This document shows, piece after piece, positions 21,075 to 32,765 of a DNA stretch of 64,000 nt (position 1 is its first letter; every line of letters starts with the position of its first letter). Origin of the DNA: Bimastos eiseni (lineage: Eukaryota > Annelida > Clitellata > Crassiclitellata > Lumbricidae); contig OY365810.1 of NCBI GenBank assembly GCA_959347315.1, forward strand, positions 9,643,647-9,707,646, written 5' to 3'. The notes beneath the pieces are model-generated. The model ran no database searches and was not told where the DNA came from. It saw only the letters and a list, made by a program, of their open reading frames with translations. The translations under genes and the position numbers were made by a program.

Positions 21075-21730
21075 CGGAGCAGGACGTTTTGGCGCAGGAT
21101 GTATTGATGCAGCGCCGTTTTGGCACAGATATCTGATACAGTACATAGTGTAACATGAGGCATAATCGATGAAAATACTTGGGCCAAACTGGGGAGTAGA
21201 ATGATGAAAAGAATCATTCTCAAATAGAAGCGGAATGTATATGAAAATTCTACTCGTCGTGGAACTCTTTCAGTAATAATCTGTTCATCAATCCTGCTTC
21301 CAAACGGGTTAGGGTAAACGGCATTATTTTTATCAATCCAGTTTTCATTTACGCATAACTCTTTTCATCAATCCAGCGTCCATTTAAACATGATAATTTG
21401 CATCAATTTAATTTCCACTGAAGTGTGATTATTTTCATCAATCCAGCTTCCATTCAATCATGATTCTTTTCGTCAATCCGACTCCCAGTTTAACGGTATG
21501 TTAAACTTGATCAAGCTTCTAGTTAAATATGATTCTATTCACCGATCCCTCTTCTACTACCGACGCTCCCGCGGCTTAATCTGATTTGCCATGAGGAATA
21601 ATTTGCGACACTAAAGTGGTCGATTGCCATATAATATATTTATATAATATATAATATACAATATAATTGTATCAGAGATCTTCGTCAAAACAGCCTGCGC
21701 CAAAACGGCTGCGCAAAAACGTTATACCGC
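21075..21730. mobile_element. TU-like foldback element with tandem-repeat terminal inverted repeats
   Basis: The left end holds units of CGTTTTGGCGCAGGA (about 15 bp) followed by GATATCTGATACAG. The right end (21675-21725) is the reverse complement of the same: CTGTATC-like TGTATCAGAGATC, then GCCTGCGCCAAAACGGCTGC and GCAAAAACG. Inside, 35-bp units (TCATCAATCCAGCTTCCATT) run in both orientations from 21190 to 21560. It sits in intron 1 of gene C. Confidence 0.65.
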
Positions 21731-21876
21731 GAATATGCTGCAACAGTTGGCAAAACAGCAAAACAGGACACAGTCAGATGAAGGAGTCACCAGTGGTGGT
21801 TCCACAAGCGTGTATCCAACCAATGGATTAGCTTCGACAGCTGACAGATGACTGTAGTGCATCGTTTGATTTTCAG

Positions 21877-22183
21877 TTTTTTCCAACCTCGACGTTCATC
21901 CTCTTAACCAAGCTGTCCTTGCTGGACAAAGAACGGAACTGGAGTGCAAAATAAACCATAATGAAACGGGTCAATCGATGGTCTGTAACGCGACTGGGAG
22001 GAAGAGGCGAAAGGATATTTCAAACTAATGGCAACTATCAAATCACATATTTTGATGATCGATTTGTTCAAAATGGCGACAACATTCTTTACTTGAATAG
22101 AACAGAACTAAATGACTCTGGCGTCTATACTTGCTACAAAAACCAAGATGAAGTGCAAAGTAGCGCACAACTTATAGTCTTAG
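21877..22183 (+). pseudogene. Gene C V-type Ig exon with 1-nt frameshift
   Basis: Acceptor TTTGATTTTCAG, donor CTTAG|GTGAGT. The first part reads LDVHPLNQAVLAGQRTELEC and then changes frame near 21966-21971 (ACGGGTC against ATTTTT in gene D). The second frame reads VNRWSVTRLGGRGERIF, ILYLNRTELNDSGVYTCYKN and SSAQLIVLG. Both core Cys codons and the Trp remain. Confidence 0.7.
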
Positions 22184-22199
22184 GTGAGTATATCTTATT

Positions 22200-24160
22200 T
22201 TAAATATGTAGACAATCTTTAGAAAAACTGTCTTCCAACCTGGTCGCTCATCCGGACTGTTTGATTAGAGATACACAATCGTATCCTTGTGAGAAAGATG
22301 TAACAAAAATGTCCGACATGGGGTTCTTCTCGATTTATATGCAATTTCGGGCTGAGGATAACGAGTAAATTTGTCTTCCTCAGAGCTGTAGTCTGTAGTC
22401 CGGCCGAATTCGACCCTTCTATTCAGTTACTTACTGCATCTATATGGACTATGGATTCTATCTTAGGTCCTCGGATATAGGTTCACCGTACTTGGTCCTA
22501 ATCTTCTCCACCCCACGTGATGAGTGGTTGAAGAGCTGCTGAAAAATAATCTCTTTTAACTTGGCTGCCTATCATTATTGTGCTACTTAAGTAGTCTCTG
22601 TTTAAATTGCATTTTAAGCTGTCTCATATACATCTAAGAATGTCTTGCCTGCATGTCTCTTACTGTAGCAATGTCAGACGTCATCTCGGTAATATCTGTA
22701 TAGAGAGTTTATTCATTCTATAAAATATCCAATACAAAGGGTGGTCGGACTTCAGAGGAGAGGAACCTATCGTTACCTTCCCCTCCTCTCTAAGGTTCAA
22801 TTTTTACTCCAACAGAAAAAAAGAGAGTCTTTAGCCTCGAGAGAGCCTCGTTTCTCCCATAGATATTTAGAAACTGAACAAGGAAGGTAAGCTACGGTCA
22901 ATTCGACACATTATTCGAACATCTCAAGACAATTCTAATAATAACAGACTTCTAATTTATTTATTTATTCTTAAATTTTTATCACCCTTCTTCCAACATT
23001 TTTTGCTTAGAAGTGCACACGCCTCGACGGCGCAACTGCAGATGTACTGCAGAGCAATTGTGCGCGAAGGACTTGCTCAAGGTTCTTACATAGTGACGCT
23101 TCGAGCGATGGTATAACCCGCTCACTCAGCGTACACTGAGCGTTACGGGCCGACCTAACTAATCGGCCACCGTGCCTCATGATTCTTGGCCATTTAAAAC
23201 ATTCTATAAGCAGTGATATGAAATTACAACGGTGAAAGTTAAAATAAAGTCAGCACTTTACTAGTTCTACTATTATTAGTCTACTGTCTGGCGTAATTAG
23301 TATTCCAAAATTTCTTCCGTCTATTTCTAATTTCTTCCATCTATTTCTTTTCGGTTACTATCGCCATCTAAATCTTCTTTTGTATCAGGGTTGTCAGAGC
23401 TAGCGGGACATGTCCCTTTCTGACCCACCCTTTCTAAAAATCATCCCTCAAAACTTCTCATTTTTTGTTCTCGGATTTGAATTGTTTATTCTTCATTGTT
23501 TAAATTTGTATAACACCAACCATTCACTGTCTTTGTTCCTTCATTTTGTTTTGAGTGTTGAGTGATTGTTAGAAATAAAATGGCTTTGATTTGATTGATT
23601 GATTTGATTTGATTTGAAAAGTAACAGTACAAAAACACGTACAAGTACAACAGATGCTAAGAAGCCATCTAAATATTCTCACAAGAACTGCATTTTCCGT
23701 TATCTAATGACCATATCCGCTGTAACACAGCAGGAATTCTGTTCGAATTCGTAACGTCAAGAGACGTCTGCTGCTGCCACTGTGTAGACCCTATGATCGA
23801 ATTTAACATGAATTTTGGGTTTCTTGTGTTCAATTATCAATCGACCGAGGCCAGGAGATCTAACGCCATATTAGGCACTAGATTTGAAGTCGGTTTCTCT
23901 CGTGAATTTGAATCAAATGACTCTTAATCTGCGGCTGGTACACAGCAGCCAGCAGAACGTTGAGCACAATTTTCGTGTCACCCCTACCAAAATATAATAT
24001 TTCTAATGCCAATCAGACAAGCTTATGCCTATTGCATGCCCAGCCAGCGCACCCATGAACATAATCTAGATATTATGTCCTTTCGAGTTTCTAACCGTAG
24101 AACACAAACAGTAAGAACTACATATCATTCTATATTTGAAATTGAAATTCTTGAAATTTG
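22200..24160. other. Gene C intron 2, no gene recognised
   Basis: It contains a stretch at 22983-23170 that ends like a decayed tRNA-derived repeat (AACTAATCGGCCACCGTGCC) and a LINE-like tail at 23570-23625 (AATAAAATGGCTTTGATTTG with repeated TTTGAT). Nothing supports an exon. Confidence 0.4.
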
Positions 24161-24164
24161 ATCG

Positions 24165-24800
24165 GAGCAGAACGTTTGGCGCAGCGGTCTTGGCGCAGGA
24201 CGTTTTGGCGCAGAACGTTTTGGCGCAGGACGTTTTGGCGCAGATATCTGATACAGTATATAATGTAATATAAAGCGTGATTGATTAAAATAGTTATGCT
24301 AGACTGGGAACAGGAATGATGAAAAGAATCGTGGGGAAATAGAAGCGGGATGGATATGAGAATTGTGCTTGTCGAGGAACCCTTTTAGTCACAATCTTTT
24401 CATAACTCCCGCTTCCAATTATTCGGCATTATTTTTTTATCAATCCGGCCTCTATATAAGCATAAATCTTTTCATCAATCTAGCTTCCGTTTAAGCGTGA
24501 TTCTTTTCATCAATCCAGCGTCCACATAAGCACGATTATCTTCATCAATCCAGCTTCCAGTTAAGCATGATAATTATCATCAATCCAGCTTGCATTTACG
24601 CATGATTATTTTCGTCAATCTATCTTCCATTTAAGCAAGATTTTCTTCATCAATCAAGGTACCATTTAAGCATGATTGCTTTCATCAATCCAGCTTCCAA
24701 TTAAGCAGGATTATTTTCGTCAATCCAGCTTTCAGTTTAACAGTATCCTTTTCACTGATACAACTTCTAGTTAAGCATGATTCTTTTCCTCGATCACGCT
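24165..24800. mobile_element. TU-like foldback element, second copy
   Basis: The left end has five 15-bp units of CGTTTTGGCGCAGGA/AA/AT in tandem, then ATCTGATACAG as in the 21.1-kb copy. From 24380 to 24800, at least ten copies of a 35-bp unit (TTCATCAATCCAGCTTCCAT) lie in tandem. No right terminal inverted repeat was found, so the right end is decayed or lost. Confidence 0.6.
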
Positions 24801-25364
24801 TCTACTACCTGATTTGCCATTGGCATACCACTGAGGCATTCATTGCGAATAACTGTGTCACATGAATGTCTGTTCCTGTTTGCTTGACACAACCATCGAT
24901 GCTTTATGTCTATTGTAATAAATCATATTTATTTGAGTCGCCGTAGGGAACACTGTTCAGATATATGATACTCTAAGCCAACTTTTTGCCAGAGATAATT
25001 CCCGGCTGAAGTTGATTGCATCATCTGTTCTGCTGCACTCAATGTGGATGTGTTGGTTACAGCTAAGTGACTGAACAGATACTGAGGGTCAGGGAGTTAA
25101 AATATATCAATAATCCTTTTAATAATCGTGTGTTATTTCGTGTTCAACATATTTACAACGTCAGAATCTGACTTGTGTTCGTCTACTTTCAAGCCCAGCT
25201 CTGTTTGATAACTAAATTACAGTTTGCAAGTCGGTTCTCATGCTCTTTCGTCCATGGTTAACCGAGGTTTTTCATGTAAATGGATGGTCATCATATCACA
25301 GTGATAAGACACATGTCTGATGATACTACCATCCATCATAACAGAACATCTGTCTTGTTTGCAG

Positions 25365-25805
25365 AATCGAATCCGGTTTGTGACAGCAACATTTCTGTTG
25401 CTTTCAAATCATTGCTTCATTGCATCTGGATGCGGTGTCAAGTAAATTTTTCGAGTGTGGGCAACTGGATTCCAAGCATGGAGTGGACACACAACCACGA
25501 AGGCGCACAGTTGATAAGGAATGACAGTGTTACGATTGTTACAAACATCACCATAACTTCTGTTTTACATGTTTCAATCAATTCAGATGGATATGGAAGT
25601 TACTTTTCGTGTATGACATTCTTCAAACCATATAACGGTTCAGTCAAAACGACTGTTTCTAATATTCCTGACTACAGGTATATCTGGAATTCAACTAACA
25701 TCATTTTCCAAGAAACAGCACTTGTCACAGACGTTATAATGGCTACTTATGTCACATCTGCATCGAGTGGTGGCAATGGTGCAGATTCTTTTAGTAACAA
25801 CTGGT
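25365..25805 (+). CDS. Gene C second Ig exon
   Basis: Acceptor TCTTGTTTGCAG before 25365 and donor GTGAGT after 25805; 441 nt, phase 1. It reads ESNPVCDSNISV, then WMRCQVNFSSVG, SMEWTHNHEGAQ and GSYFSCMTFFKPYNG: a C-W-C Ig core with an additional N-terminal Cys and several N-glycosylation sites (for example NISV, NITI, NGSV). The frame is open throughout and it is collinear with gene D exon 3. Confidence 0.7.
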
Positions 25806-27240
25806 GTGAGTATAATTTCCACCGTCGAAAAATTGTTTAGGAAAACGGACCTCAACGGGACTTATTATGCACGACTCAATTTTTCAACGAAATGCATGAT
25901 CTAGGCAAATCATCGCGTCAAATGAGTGCCATTGTTATACTCTACAGAATCATCCAAACAGTAAGCAATTTTGAAAAGAACTCAAAGGAACGAATAGTAT
26001 GATAATTGTTTGCAAGACTTCTATATTTGAATCACAGGTGACCTAGGACGATTTTAAGAAATTTTTTCGTTATGCTAAGACCATACAATCACGAATCGAG
26101 TGTCACTCGCTCTTCGTGATTCAAATTCACTTCCTTTAAAGAGTGACTCAAAGCTCACAATTCTCCTTGGCTTGCAAGGATTTAGAAACCCAAGTTCATC
26201 ATCTCCTGGCGACTAACAATCTGCGCCTCAGATTCACATTTCGGTGTAACCTTGCGCTCGTTACAAAATTTATAAATAAATAAATACATATGACTGAACT
26301 ACGGAGTAGTAGTAAATTAAAGAAGGAACACGAACCTAAATGAATAGAGGCGTATCTAGGGTATTTTGCGCCCAGGGACATACTACAAAATTGACGCCCC
26401 TTTTCTAATTAATTTTATATTTTTTAAATATATCTGAAGGCTATGACAGTCTTCACAAAATTAATTTTTATTGATTTAACTGTCGCAAATTGGTCAATAA
26501 AGTTGCACAAATGCACTTCTCTACTGTTTCTTATTCGATGCTAAGAAGAGCAAGATCGCTAACACGATCTTGCAATGGCGTCGCCAGAGCTGCGAGGTTG
26601 TGGGCAAAACCCTCTAATGACTATAGGGTGCAAGGGGGAGCGTTGTAAGCTCCCCGGTCCGGTCTAGGACAGAGAACCAGGATCCTGCACAATTGTAAGC
26701 ATCTGAAGCCAAATGGAGCAAATTTTGGGCTCATGCTTAGTGCTTACCTAGAATGTTTAAACTATACTTTGAAATAAAAGGACCCAAACCATCTCAATTT
26801 GTGACGAAATGTGACTATATTATATGCAGAGGACCTGAAATGTGAAATGTAAAATCACAAACTAAGTAGGTACTTCCCTCATCGGATTTACATGGATCCC
26901 AATACCCAGCCTGGGCAGAGATTGAGGGCAGCTGCAGTACTGCCCCTCGTGGTGACGATAGTGCGATCTTGTCTCATGGAATCCCGTAAAAACGACAAAA
27001 TTAGCTTCAACTTTCTGAAGGACTGCTCACAGCTGGCAATTGAAACATCAATAATATTTTTAAAAGAATTTGCTGAGAAATGCCTAGAAGTGGAAATACG
27101 TCACTAACGTTAGCCACTGAGCCATATATATATGTATGTATATATATATTATATGTTTATATAAGCATATTGAAACCAAATGCCACTTTTAGCACTTGAA
27201 GGATAAAATTACACTTGAACTATAACCGATCTATATGATT
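25806..27240. other. No exon recognised downstream of gene C
   Basis: The first 250 bp resemble the start of intron 3 in gene D. The transmembrane exon expected about 0.7 kb downstream is not visible. A 71-codon open frame at 26892-27107 has no recognisable motif. TA repeats lie at 27125-27150. Confidence 0.45.
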
Positions 27241-27243
27241 TTA

Positions 27244-30200
27244 GGGGCCGTCCATAAATGACGTCACGCACTTAGGGGGGAGGGGGTCTGACATTTGTGA
27301 CGATGTGTGACGAGGGGGGAGGGGGTATGAGTAATGTGACGTCACATTAAAAAAATAATTTTTGATAAATTTATAAAAAATGTCCTTTAATATTTTATAA
27401 AGCAATATAAATTTTTTCTTTTATTCACTAGATGTCAATAGCATAGGATTTCTGACAAAATTTTGGTTCTAAATTTATGTTCACTTTTGACGTTTATTAT
27501 TACTCTGCCAGGAAGAGGAAATTGCAATTATTCTTTTATGCAGTCGTTCAATGTAGGCTACTATATTAAAAACGCATTATTTTCGAATTAATAATATTAT
27601 AAAACGTAAGTATTGTAATTCCTGTCACTATTACGTTGCCCGAGAACTATTCTGGCGTATCTCAAAATTTGCCATTAAATTTCGAGAAAATCGATGTTAA
27701 AGTGTTGCATAATGTAACGTCATACCAGCGTAATGCGCTATTTCAAATTTGCATAATCGGCGCGAAATCAGTAAAAATATATCTACATAAAGTTAATAAT
27801 ACGTTGAGTGTTACTTTGCTCTATAAAAAATAACGGTCGTTAACGGTCGTTCTGATTGACATTGAGCAGTATAATTCCAGATGATCGTTTGTATCTTATT
27901 CTGCTTATGAAGAATCCTTACTGTATAAAGCGTTACTCTAGCAGTTAATAATTATGGTGGTAAAAATAACTGGCATTATGCAATGTAAAATAAACGCACA
28001 GAGTGCGAGCCTTCGCAGTGTGAGTGGAACAGAGAGCAATGCATCAGAGAGAAATGCAGCAGAATGCAATATAGCAAGAGCAATGCAACAGAGAGAAATG
28101 CAGCAGTACAGAAATGCACCACAGAACAATGACACAATACGTTTGAAAATCCGTTTTTCAAGAATTGTAAAAAAAACGGTGATAGTTAATTACAATAAAA
28201 ATTGTATTAATAAAATGTAATATTTATTATAACAATTTATAATTACATTTCAATTAATAATTTTTGTAATAGCATCAAATTATCCATCACGATGGACAAA
28301 AGTAAAACATTCCAGTGTCTTTTTGATGCGTACGTGTTGGCATATCCTACAAAGAGCAAACAGGTTTGCCAAGAACAACTGGTTAAAAAATGGAATGAAA
28401 TAAAAAATGATAAAGATTTGCAAGTTAAAGTTGATCACTGGCTTCAAGAATTAAAGGCGATTTCCACCATAAAAAAGGTTCACTTCTTTCTTTTTGGGCT
28501 AAACAAACGTCATCAGTCGACAAAAAAAACCCAAGACTGTGCCTATCGAAACTGTTTCTGTCGAAATGCCTCCGAATTCTGTTTCGCAGTCTGATGAAAA
28601 CGAGCTAGTGACCAATGATCATGTAAAGGCTGATGCTGCAGCGCCATGTACTAGCAATTCAGCAACATCAAGAATTGCTACAGTCCAGCTGCATTTGCAA
28701 TCACAGATTGATATTGTGAATGCTGATCTGGTTGGCTTGTACGAGCGACAAAAGCGTGGAATGCTTAGTCATGAACAGGAGATAGAATTAAAAGAGAAGA
28801 CGAAGAAGAAAACTGAATTGGAAAACCAGTTGAAGAAGAAAAAAGGTGATCAAAAACGAGCACAGAAAGCAAGAGATGAAAAGAAAAGAAAATTGAATGA
28901 CCTGTTTGAAGATAATCCAGAACTACGCACATCTCTGAAAGCTAGGGCACAGCCTGGTAGGCCGAGAATTGAGGAAGATCAGCCTTTATTACTAGAAACT
29001 ATTGTAGATATTGCTATGTATGGATCGGCGTCGCGTGAAAAGAGGCAGAGTGATGTGTACAGAAGTATAAAAACTTTAGACCAGTTAACTGAACAGTTGA
29101 AAATGGATGGCTTTACAATCAGTAGAAGTGGGCTCTACCTTCGTCTTTTGCCAAAGCGCAGTTCATCTCTTGAAGGTCAGCGTCATGTGTCAACGGTCCC
29201 TGTAAAGCTTATCAGAGCTCAAAATGATCATCATGCAAAACATATAGACGGTTTGTTTTGTACGGCAACCATAAGGCACTTGGAAGAGTTGGCATCCATG
29301 CTAGGTCCGAATGAGGTGTGTTTTCTGAGTCAAGACGATAAAGCTCGTGTTCCAATCGGGTTGACTGCTGCTAACAAGCAAAGTCCATTACTGATGCACC
29401 TTGAGTACAGAGTCAGTCTGCCTGACCACGACTGGGTTGTGGCAGCAGGACACAAGTTAATTCCTTCAGTCTATGCTGGAATCCAAATTCAGCCTAATGG
29501 TCTGGGAAACCCAGAAGCTGTTGGTTATTCGGAACCGACATACATAGCAATTAGATCTGGAAAACACTTGTCATCAACAGCATTCAGCCATGGACTTGAT
29601 TTCGAAAAATTGCTCACTCTCAAGGAGTTTGATGCCATAACAAAGAGTGGTATTGATCAATTGGTGAAACCAATTTTGGTGTCGACAGTTGACGGTGGCC
29701 CGGACGAGAACCCGAGATACCAAAAAGTGATTACAGTTGCAATCCACCATTTTCTTCAGCACGATTTTGACGCTTTATTCATAGCTACCAATGCTCCAGG
29801 AAGAAGCGCATTTAATAGGGTCGAGAGAAAAATGGCACCACTCAGTAAGGAACTTGCTGGATTGATATTACCACATGACCATTACGGTAGTCATTTGAAC
29901 GAAAGAGGTATTACCATCGACTCCGAACTTGAAAAGACAAATTTTAAGTTCGCAGGAGACACTCTAGCCAAAGTTTGATCACAGTTGATTGTCGATAATT
30001 TTCCGACAGTGGCTGAATACATAGACCCAACCAAGACTGAGATCCAGGAACAAAAATTCATGTCCAGATATCAGAAATGGTACGACGTCCACGTACGAAC
30101 AAGCCAATACTTGACACAGATTGTAAAATGCGCTGACAACAAGTGCTGTTCGAAACCAAGAAGCTCATACTTTAGTGTGGTAACAGAAAGATTTCTTCCT

Positions 30201-30646
30201 ACTCCTTTACCAGTTGTTCAAACCAGCGAAGGTCTTAAAATTCCAGAAAGGACAACAGACGGAGCATCTCATAAATTCCCATCTCTGTTTGTAGCTCAAA
30301 GTTTGAAAGTGGATGACATCCTTCCTCGCTCTTCAAATCCTTATCGGTTGATTCCATATGACTTGTACTGTCCGTCAATACAATCCGTGCTTGGCGACAG
30401 GATTTGCAAAAAATGTCACACATACTTCGCGTCGTTAGTCATGCTGCGCAACCACTCTGCAACTCACAAGCAGGAATCAATTATTCCACCAAAACGCATT
30501 AGGCCACAGAGAGTAGATGCACGTCGGCAACGTGAACTAATGGTTATACTCGCGAGAGAAGAAAATGGAGAGAGTGTGGATTGGATGGAGAGGGGGGGGG
30601 GTCAAAAATCATCCAATTTCGCGTGACGTCATTTATGGACGGCCCC
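27244..30646 (+). mobile_element. Zator-like DNA transposon, full length
   Basis: Perfect 26-bp terminal inverted repeats start GGGGCCGTCCATAAATGACG and occupy 27244-27269 and 30621-30646. TTA at 27241-27243 and 30647-30649 is a 3-bp target duplication. Inside is one DDE transposase gene. A 3-bp duplication, G-rich ends and a transposase with bacterial ISAz013-like blocks fit the Zator superfamily. The first 1 kb inside the left end is non-coding. Confidence 0.8.
28292..30626 (+). pseudogene. Zator-like DDE transposase, broken by frameshifts and a stop
   Basis: From ATG 28292 the frame gives MDKSKTFQCLFDAYVLAYPT. It shifts at poly-A runs near 28470-28480 and 28520-28530, and is then open from about 28539 to 29978. 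A Lys/Glu-rich coiled region (LSHEQEIELKEKTKKKTE) precedes a helix-turn-helix-like part starting PGRPRIEEDQ. The catalytic blocks are FLSQDDKARVPIG (Asp near 29334), STVDGGPDENPRY (Asp 29691-29693) and NRVERKMAPLSKELAG (Glu 29823-29825), spaced as in DDE transposases of the Rhodopirellula/ISAz013 kind. A TGA at 29976-29978 interrupts the frame between LAKV and SQLIVDNFPTV. The same frame then continues to 30626 with a C2H2 finger, CKKCHTYFASLVMLRNHSATH. It would cut and paste the element if whole. Confidence 0.75.
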
Positions 30647-30652
30647 TTATTG

Positions 30653-30850
30653 AGATTTGCGATATGCATATGTGTGTATGTATGTAGGCGTGTTTATGTA
30701 TGCATGTGTGTATGTATGTTTGCCTTTGTATGTATGCGTGTGTATTCATGTATGCGTTTCTATACAGATAAATATATTCACGTGCGCGTTAATATATCGA
30801 TCTCTATAGACACGCATACATTATGTCTGTTGGCGTGTGTTTGTTCCGTG
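30653..30850. repeat. GTAT/TGTA-rich microsatellite region
   Basis: Irregular GTATGTATG and GTGTATGTATG runs fill the stretch to the right of the transposon. Confidence 0.6.
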
Positions 30851-30852
30851 TA

Positions 30853-31178
30853 GGTCGCTTGACGTGTATGTGTGTATGTTTGTAGGTCGCTTGACGTGTA
30901 TGTTTGTAGGTCGCTTGACGTGTATGTTTGTAGGTCGCTTGACGTGTATGTTTGTAGGTCGCTTGACGTGTATGTTTGTAGGTCGCTTGACGTGTATGTT
31001 TGTAGGTCGCTTGACGTGTATGTTTGTAGGTCGCTTGACGTGTATGTTTGTAGGTCGCTTGACGTGTATGTTTGTAGGTCGCTTGACGTGTATGTTTGTA
31101 GGTCGCTTGACGTGTATGTTTGTAGGTCGCTTGACGTGTATGTTTGTAGGTCGCTTGACGTGTATGTGAGTTGGACTG
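30853..31178. repeat. 24-bp minisatellite
   Basis: The unit GTAGGTCGCTTGACGTGTAT plus GTTT is repeated about thirteen times with almost no change. Because 24 is a multiple of 3, all frames stay open on both strands and give spurious 8-residue repeat proteins. Confidence 0.9.
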
Positions 31179-31218
31179 TGAGCATGTGTGATGGTGTATA
31201 TGTGCAAAAATGAATAAG

Positions 31219-31340
31219 TGCGTCGGTGAATCATGAGTGATTGAATACTGAGTCGGTGAATCATGAGTGATTGAATACTGAGTCGGTGAATCATGAGTGA
31301 TTGAATACTGAATCGGTGAATCATGAGTGATTGAATACTG
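31219..31340. repeat. 30-bp minisatellite
   Basis: About four copies of GTGAATCATGAGTGATTGAA plus TACTGAGTCG, nearly identical. Confidence 0.9.
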
Positions 31341-31800
31341 GAATAGTTGAATAAGTGAATAGTCGAATTGCTGAGTTGGTGAATACTCCAATAGTTGAAT
31401 AAGTGAATAGTCGAATTGCTGAGTTGGTGAATTCTCCAATATTTGAATAAGTGAATAGTCGAATTCTCCAATAGTTGAATAAGTGAATAGTCGAATTGCT
31501 GAGTTGGTGAATTCTCCAATAGTTGAATAAGTGAATAGTCGAATTCTCCAATAGTTGAATAAGTGAATAGTCGAATTGCTGAGTTGGTGAATTCTCCAAT
31601 AGTTGAATAAGTGAATAGTCGAATTCTCCAATAGTTGAATAAGTGAATAGTCGAATTGCTGAGTTGGTGAATTCTCCAATAGTTGAATAAGTGAATAGTC
31701 GAATTCTCCAATAGTTGATTAAGTGAATAGTCGAATTGCTGAGTTGGTGAATACTTGAGTCTGTGAATCGGTGAATGTGAATTGTCGAATAAGTGAATAA
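31341..31800. repeat. Higher-order minisatellite, 48 + 32 bp
   Basis: A 32-bp core (CTCCAATAGTTGAATAAGTG plus AATAGTCGAATT) occurs alternately with and without an extra 16 bp, GCTGAGTTGGTGAATT, giving an 80-bp higher-order unit repeated about four times. Confidence 0.85.
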
Positions 31801-31904
31801 GTGTGTCAATGTGTCAGTTAGTATTTCATTATGTCTGTGTGAAGGTATGTAGTTGTGCGCGTGTGTGCGCGTGTGTTTGCATGTGCATGTTACATCTTTT
31901 GTGT

Positions 31905-32765
31905 ATCTTACGTGGATTACCCTTATCAGGTACACTCTTCTGTATCTATGCGAATATTTGGTCCGAATAGAGAATGTCCTTTAGCCCATGCGTAGGCGGG
32001 TAACATTCAAGTAAGACGAGTATTACAATGTGAACATGCATTGTCTTCAATGTTGGTTAATGAGGGCACACGTTATGTACCCAACATTCCCAACTACCAA
32101 CAGAGCACGTCTCTCGTTGCCTTAATAAATGCTTTCCAATCATGTCGGGTATGTTTACGGAATTTCATTGGGTGATTGGCCTGTGTGCAAGTGTTCACCA
32201 AGGTAATCGTAGGTTAAAGAATATCGATTTCTGATTGGATAGAAAATACGGTTGTCACAATCTGTGACGCTCGATGCTTTCGATTAGAAAGTGTTTTGTT
32301 CCTAAACCGAAGTGACGTCATGCGTTTATGAGAATTTTATGCTGTAATACGTGGATTACCCTTATCAGGTTCAAACGTCTGTATCTAAACGAATATTTGG
32401 TCAGAATAGAGAATGTCCTTTAGCCCATGCGTAGGCGGGTAACATTCATGTAAGACGACATTTACAAATTACAATGTGAACATGTATCGAGTAATAAACG
32501 TTGGATAATGAAGGCACTCGTGACGTAAACCAACAATTCCCAACTACGAACAAAGTACGTCACTTTATCAAAAACTTCCCAATTTTTCGATTATTGATCA
32601 CGAGTGATCACCATGGTAATCGAAGGTAATAGAATTTATATTTCAGAATGGTTTGAAAATATAACTGTCAAAGCCAGTGACGCGCAATGTTTTCAATTAG
32701 GAGAGTGTCGGCCCTATTGTTCCCAACCCAAAGGGTGACGTCATGCATTTATGAGAATTTGATGC
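31905..32765. repeat. Tandem duplication of about 430 bp
   Basis: Copy 1 (about 31908-32346) and copy 2 (about 32347-32765) share TACGTGGATTACCCTTATCA, CCTTTAGCCCATGCGTAGGC, GGGTAACATTCA and the end block GTGACGTCATGC, TTTATGAGAATTT. Divergence is moderate, with small gaps. No coding frame is seen. Confidence 0.8.

Larger units (their letters stand above)
20624..25805 (+). pseudogene. Gene C: decayed copy of the gene D-type Ig receptor
   Basis: Three exons match the first three of gene D: leader (20624-20670), V-type Ig (21877-22183) and second Ig (25365-25805). The leader is 47 nt against 46 nt in gene D, and the V exon is 307 nt, not a multiple of three, so the frame is broken at both. The second Ig exon is open (441 nt). 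Introns 1 and 2 each hold a foldback transposon. Flanking intron sequence after exon 3 still resembles that of gene D, but no transmembrane or ITIM exon can be found before the Zator-like transposon at 27244. A pseudogene is the best reading, unless the single-base changes are assembly errors. Confidence 0.65.

Noticed and set aside
22983..23170. A tRNA-derived SINE in gene C intron 2
   Set aside because: Only the last 25 bases resemble such an element; the promoter boxes are not recognisable.
26892..27107. 71-codon open frame as a small gene
   Set aside because: No motif, no homologous copy in the window, and no splice or promoter context.
30853..31178. CRISPR-like array
   Set aside because: The repeats are contiguous with no unique spacers, and the sequence is eukaryotic.
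30778..31711. Long open frames of 135 to 296 codons on both strands
   Set aside because: They are translations of 24-, 30- and 32/48-bp tandem repeats whose lengths are or sum to near multiples of 3; no start context, no codon structure, no domain.
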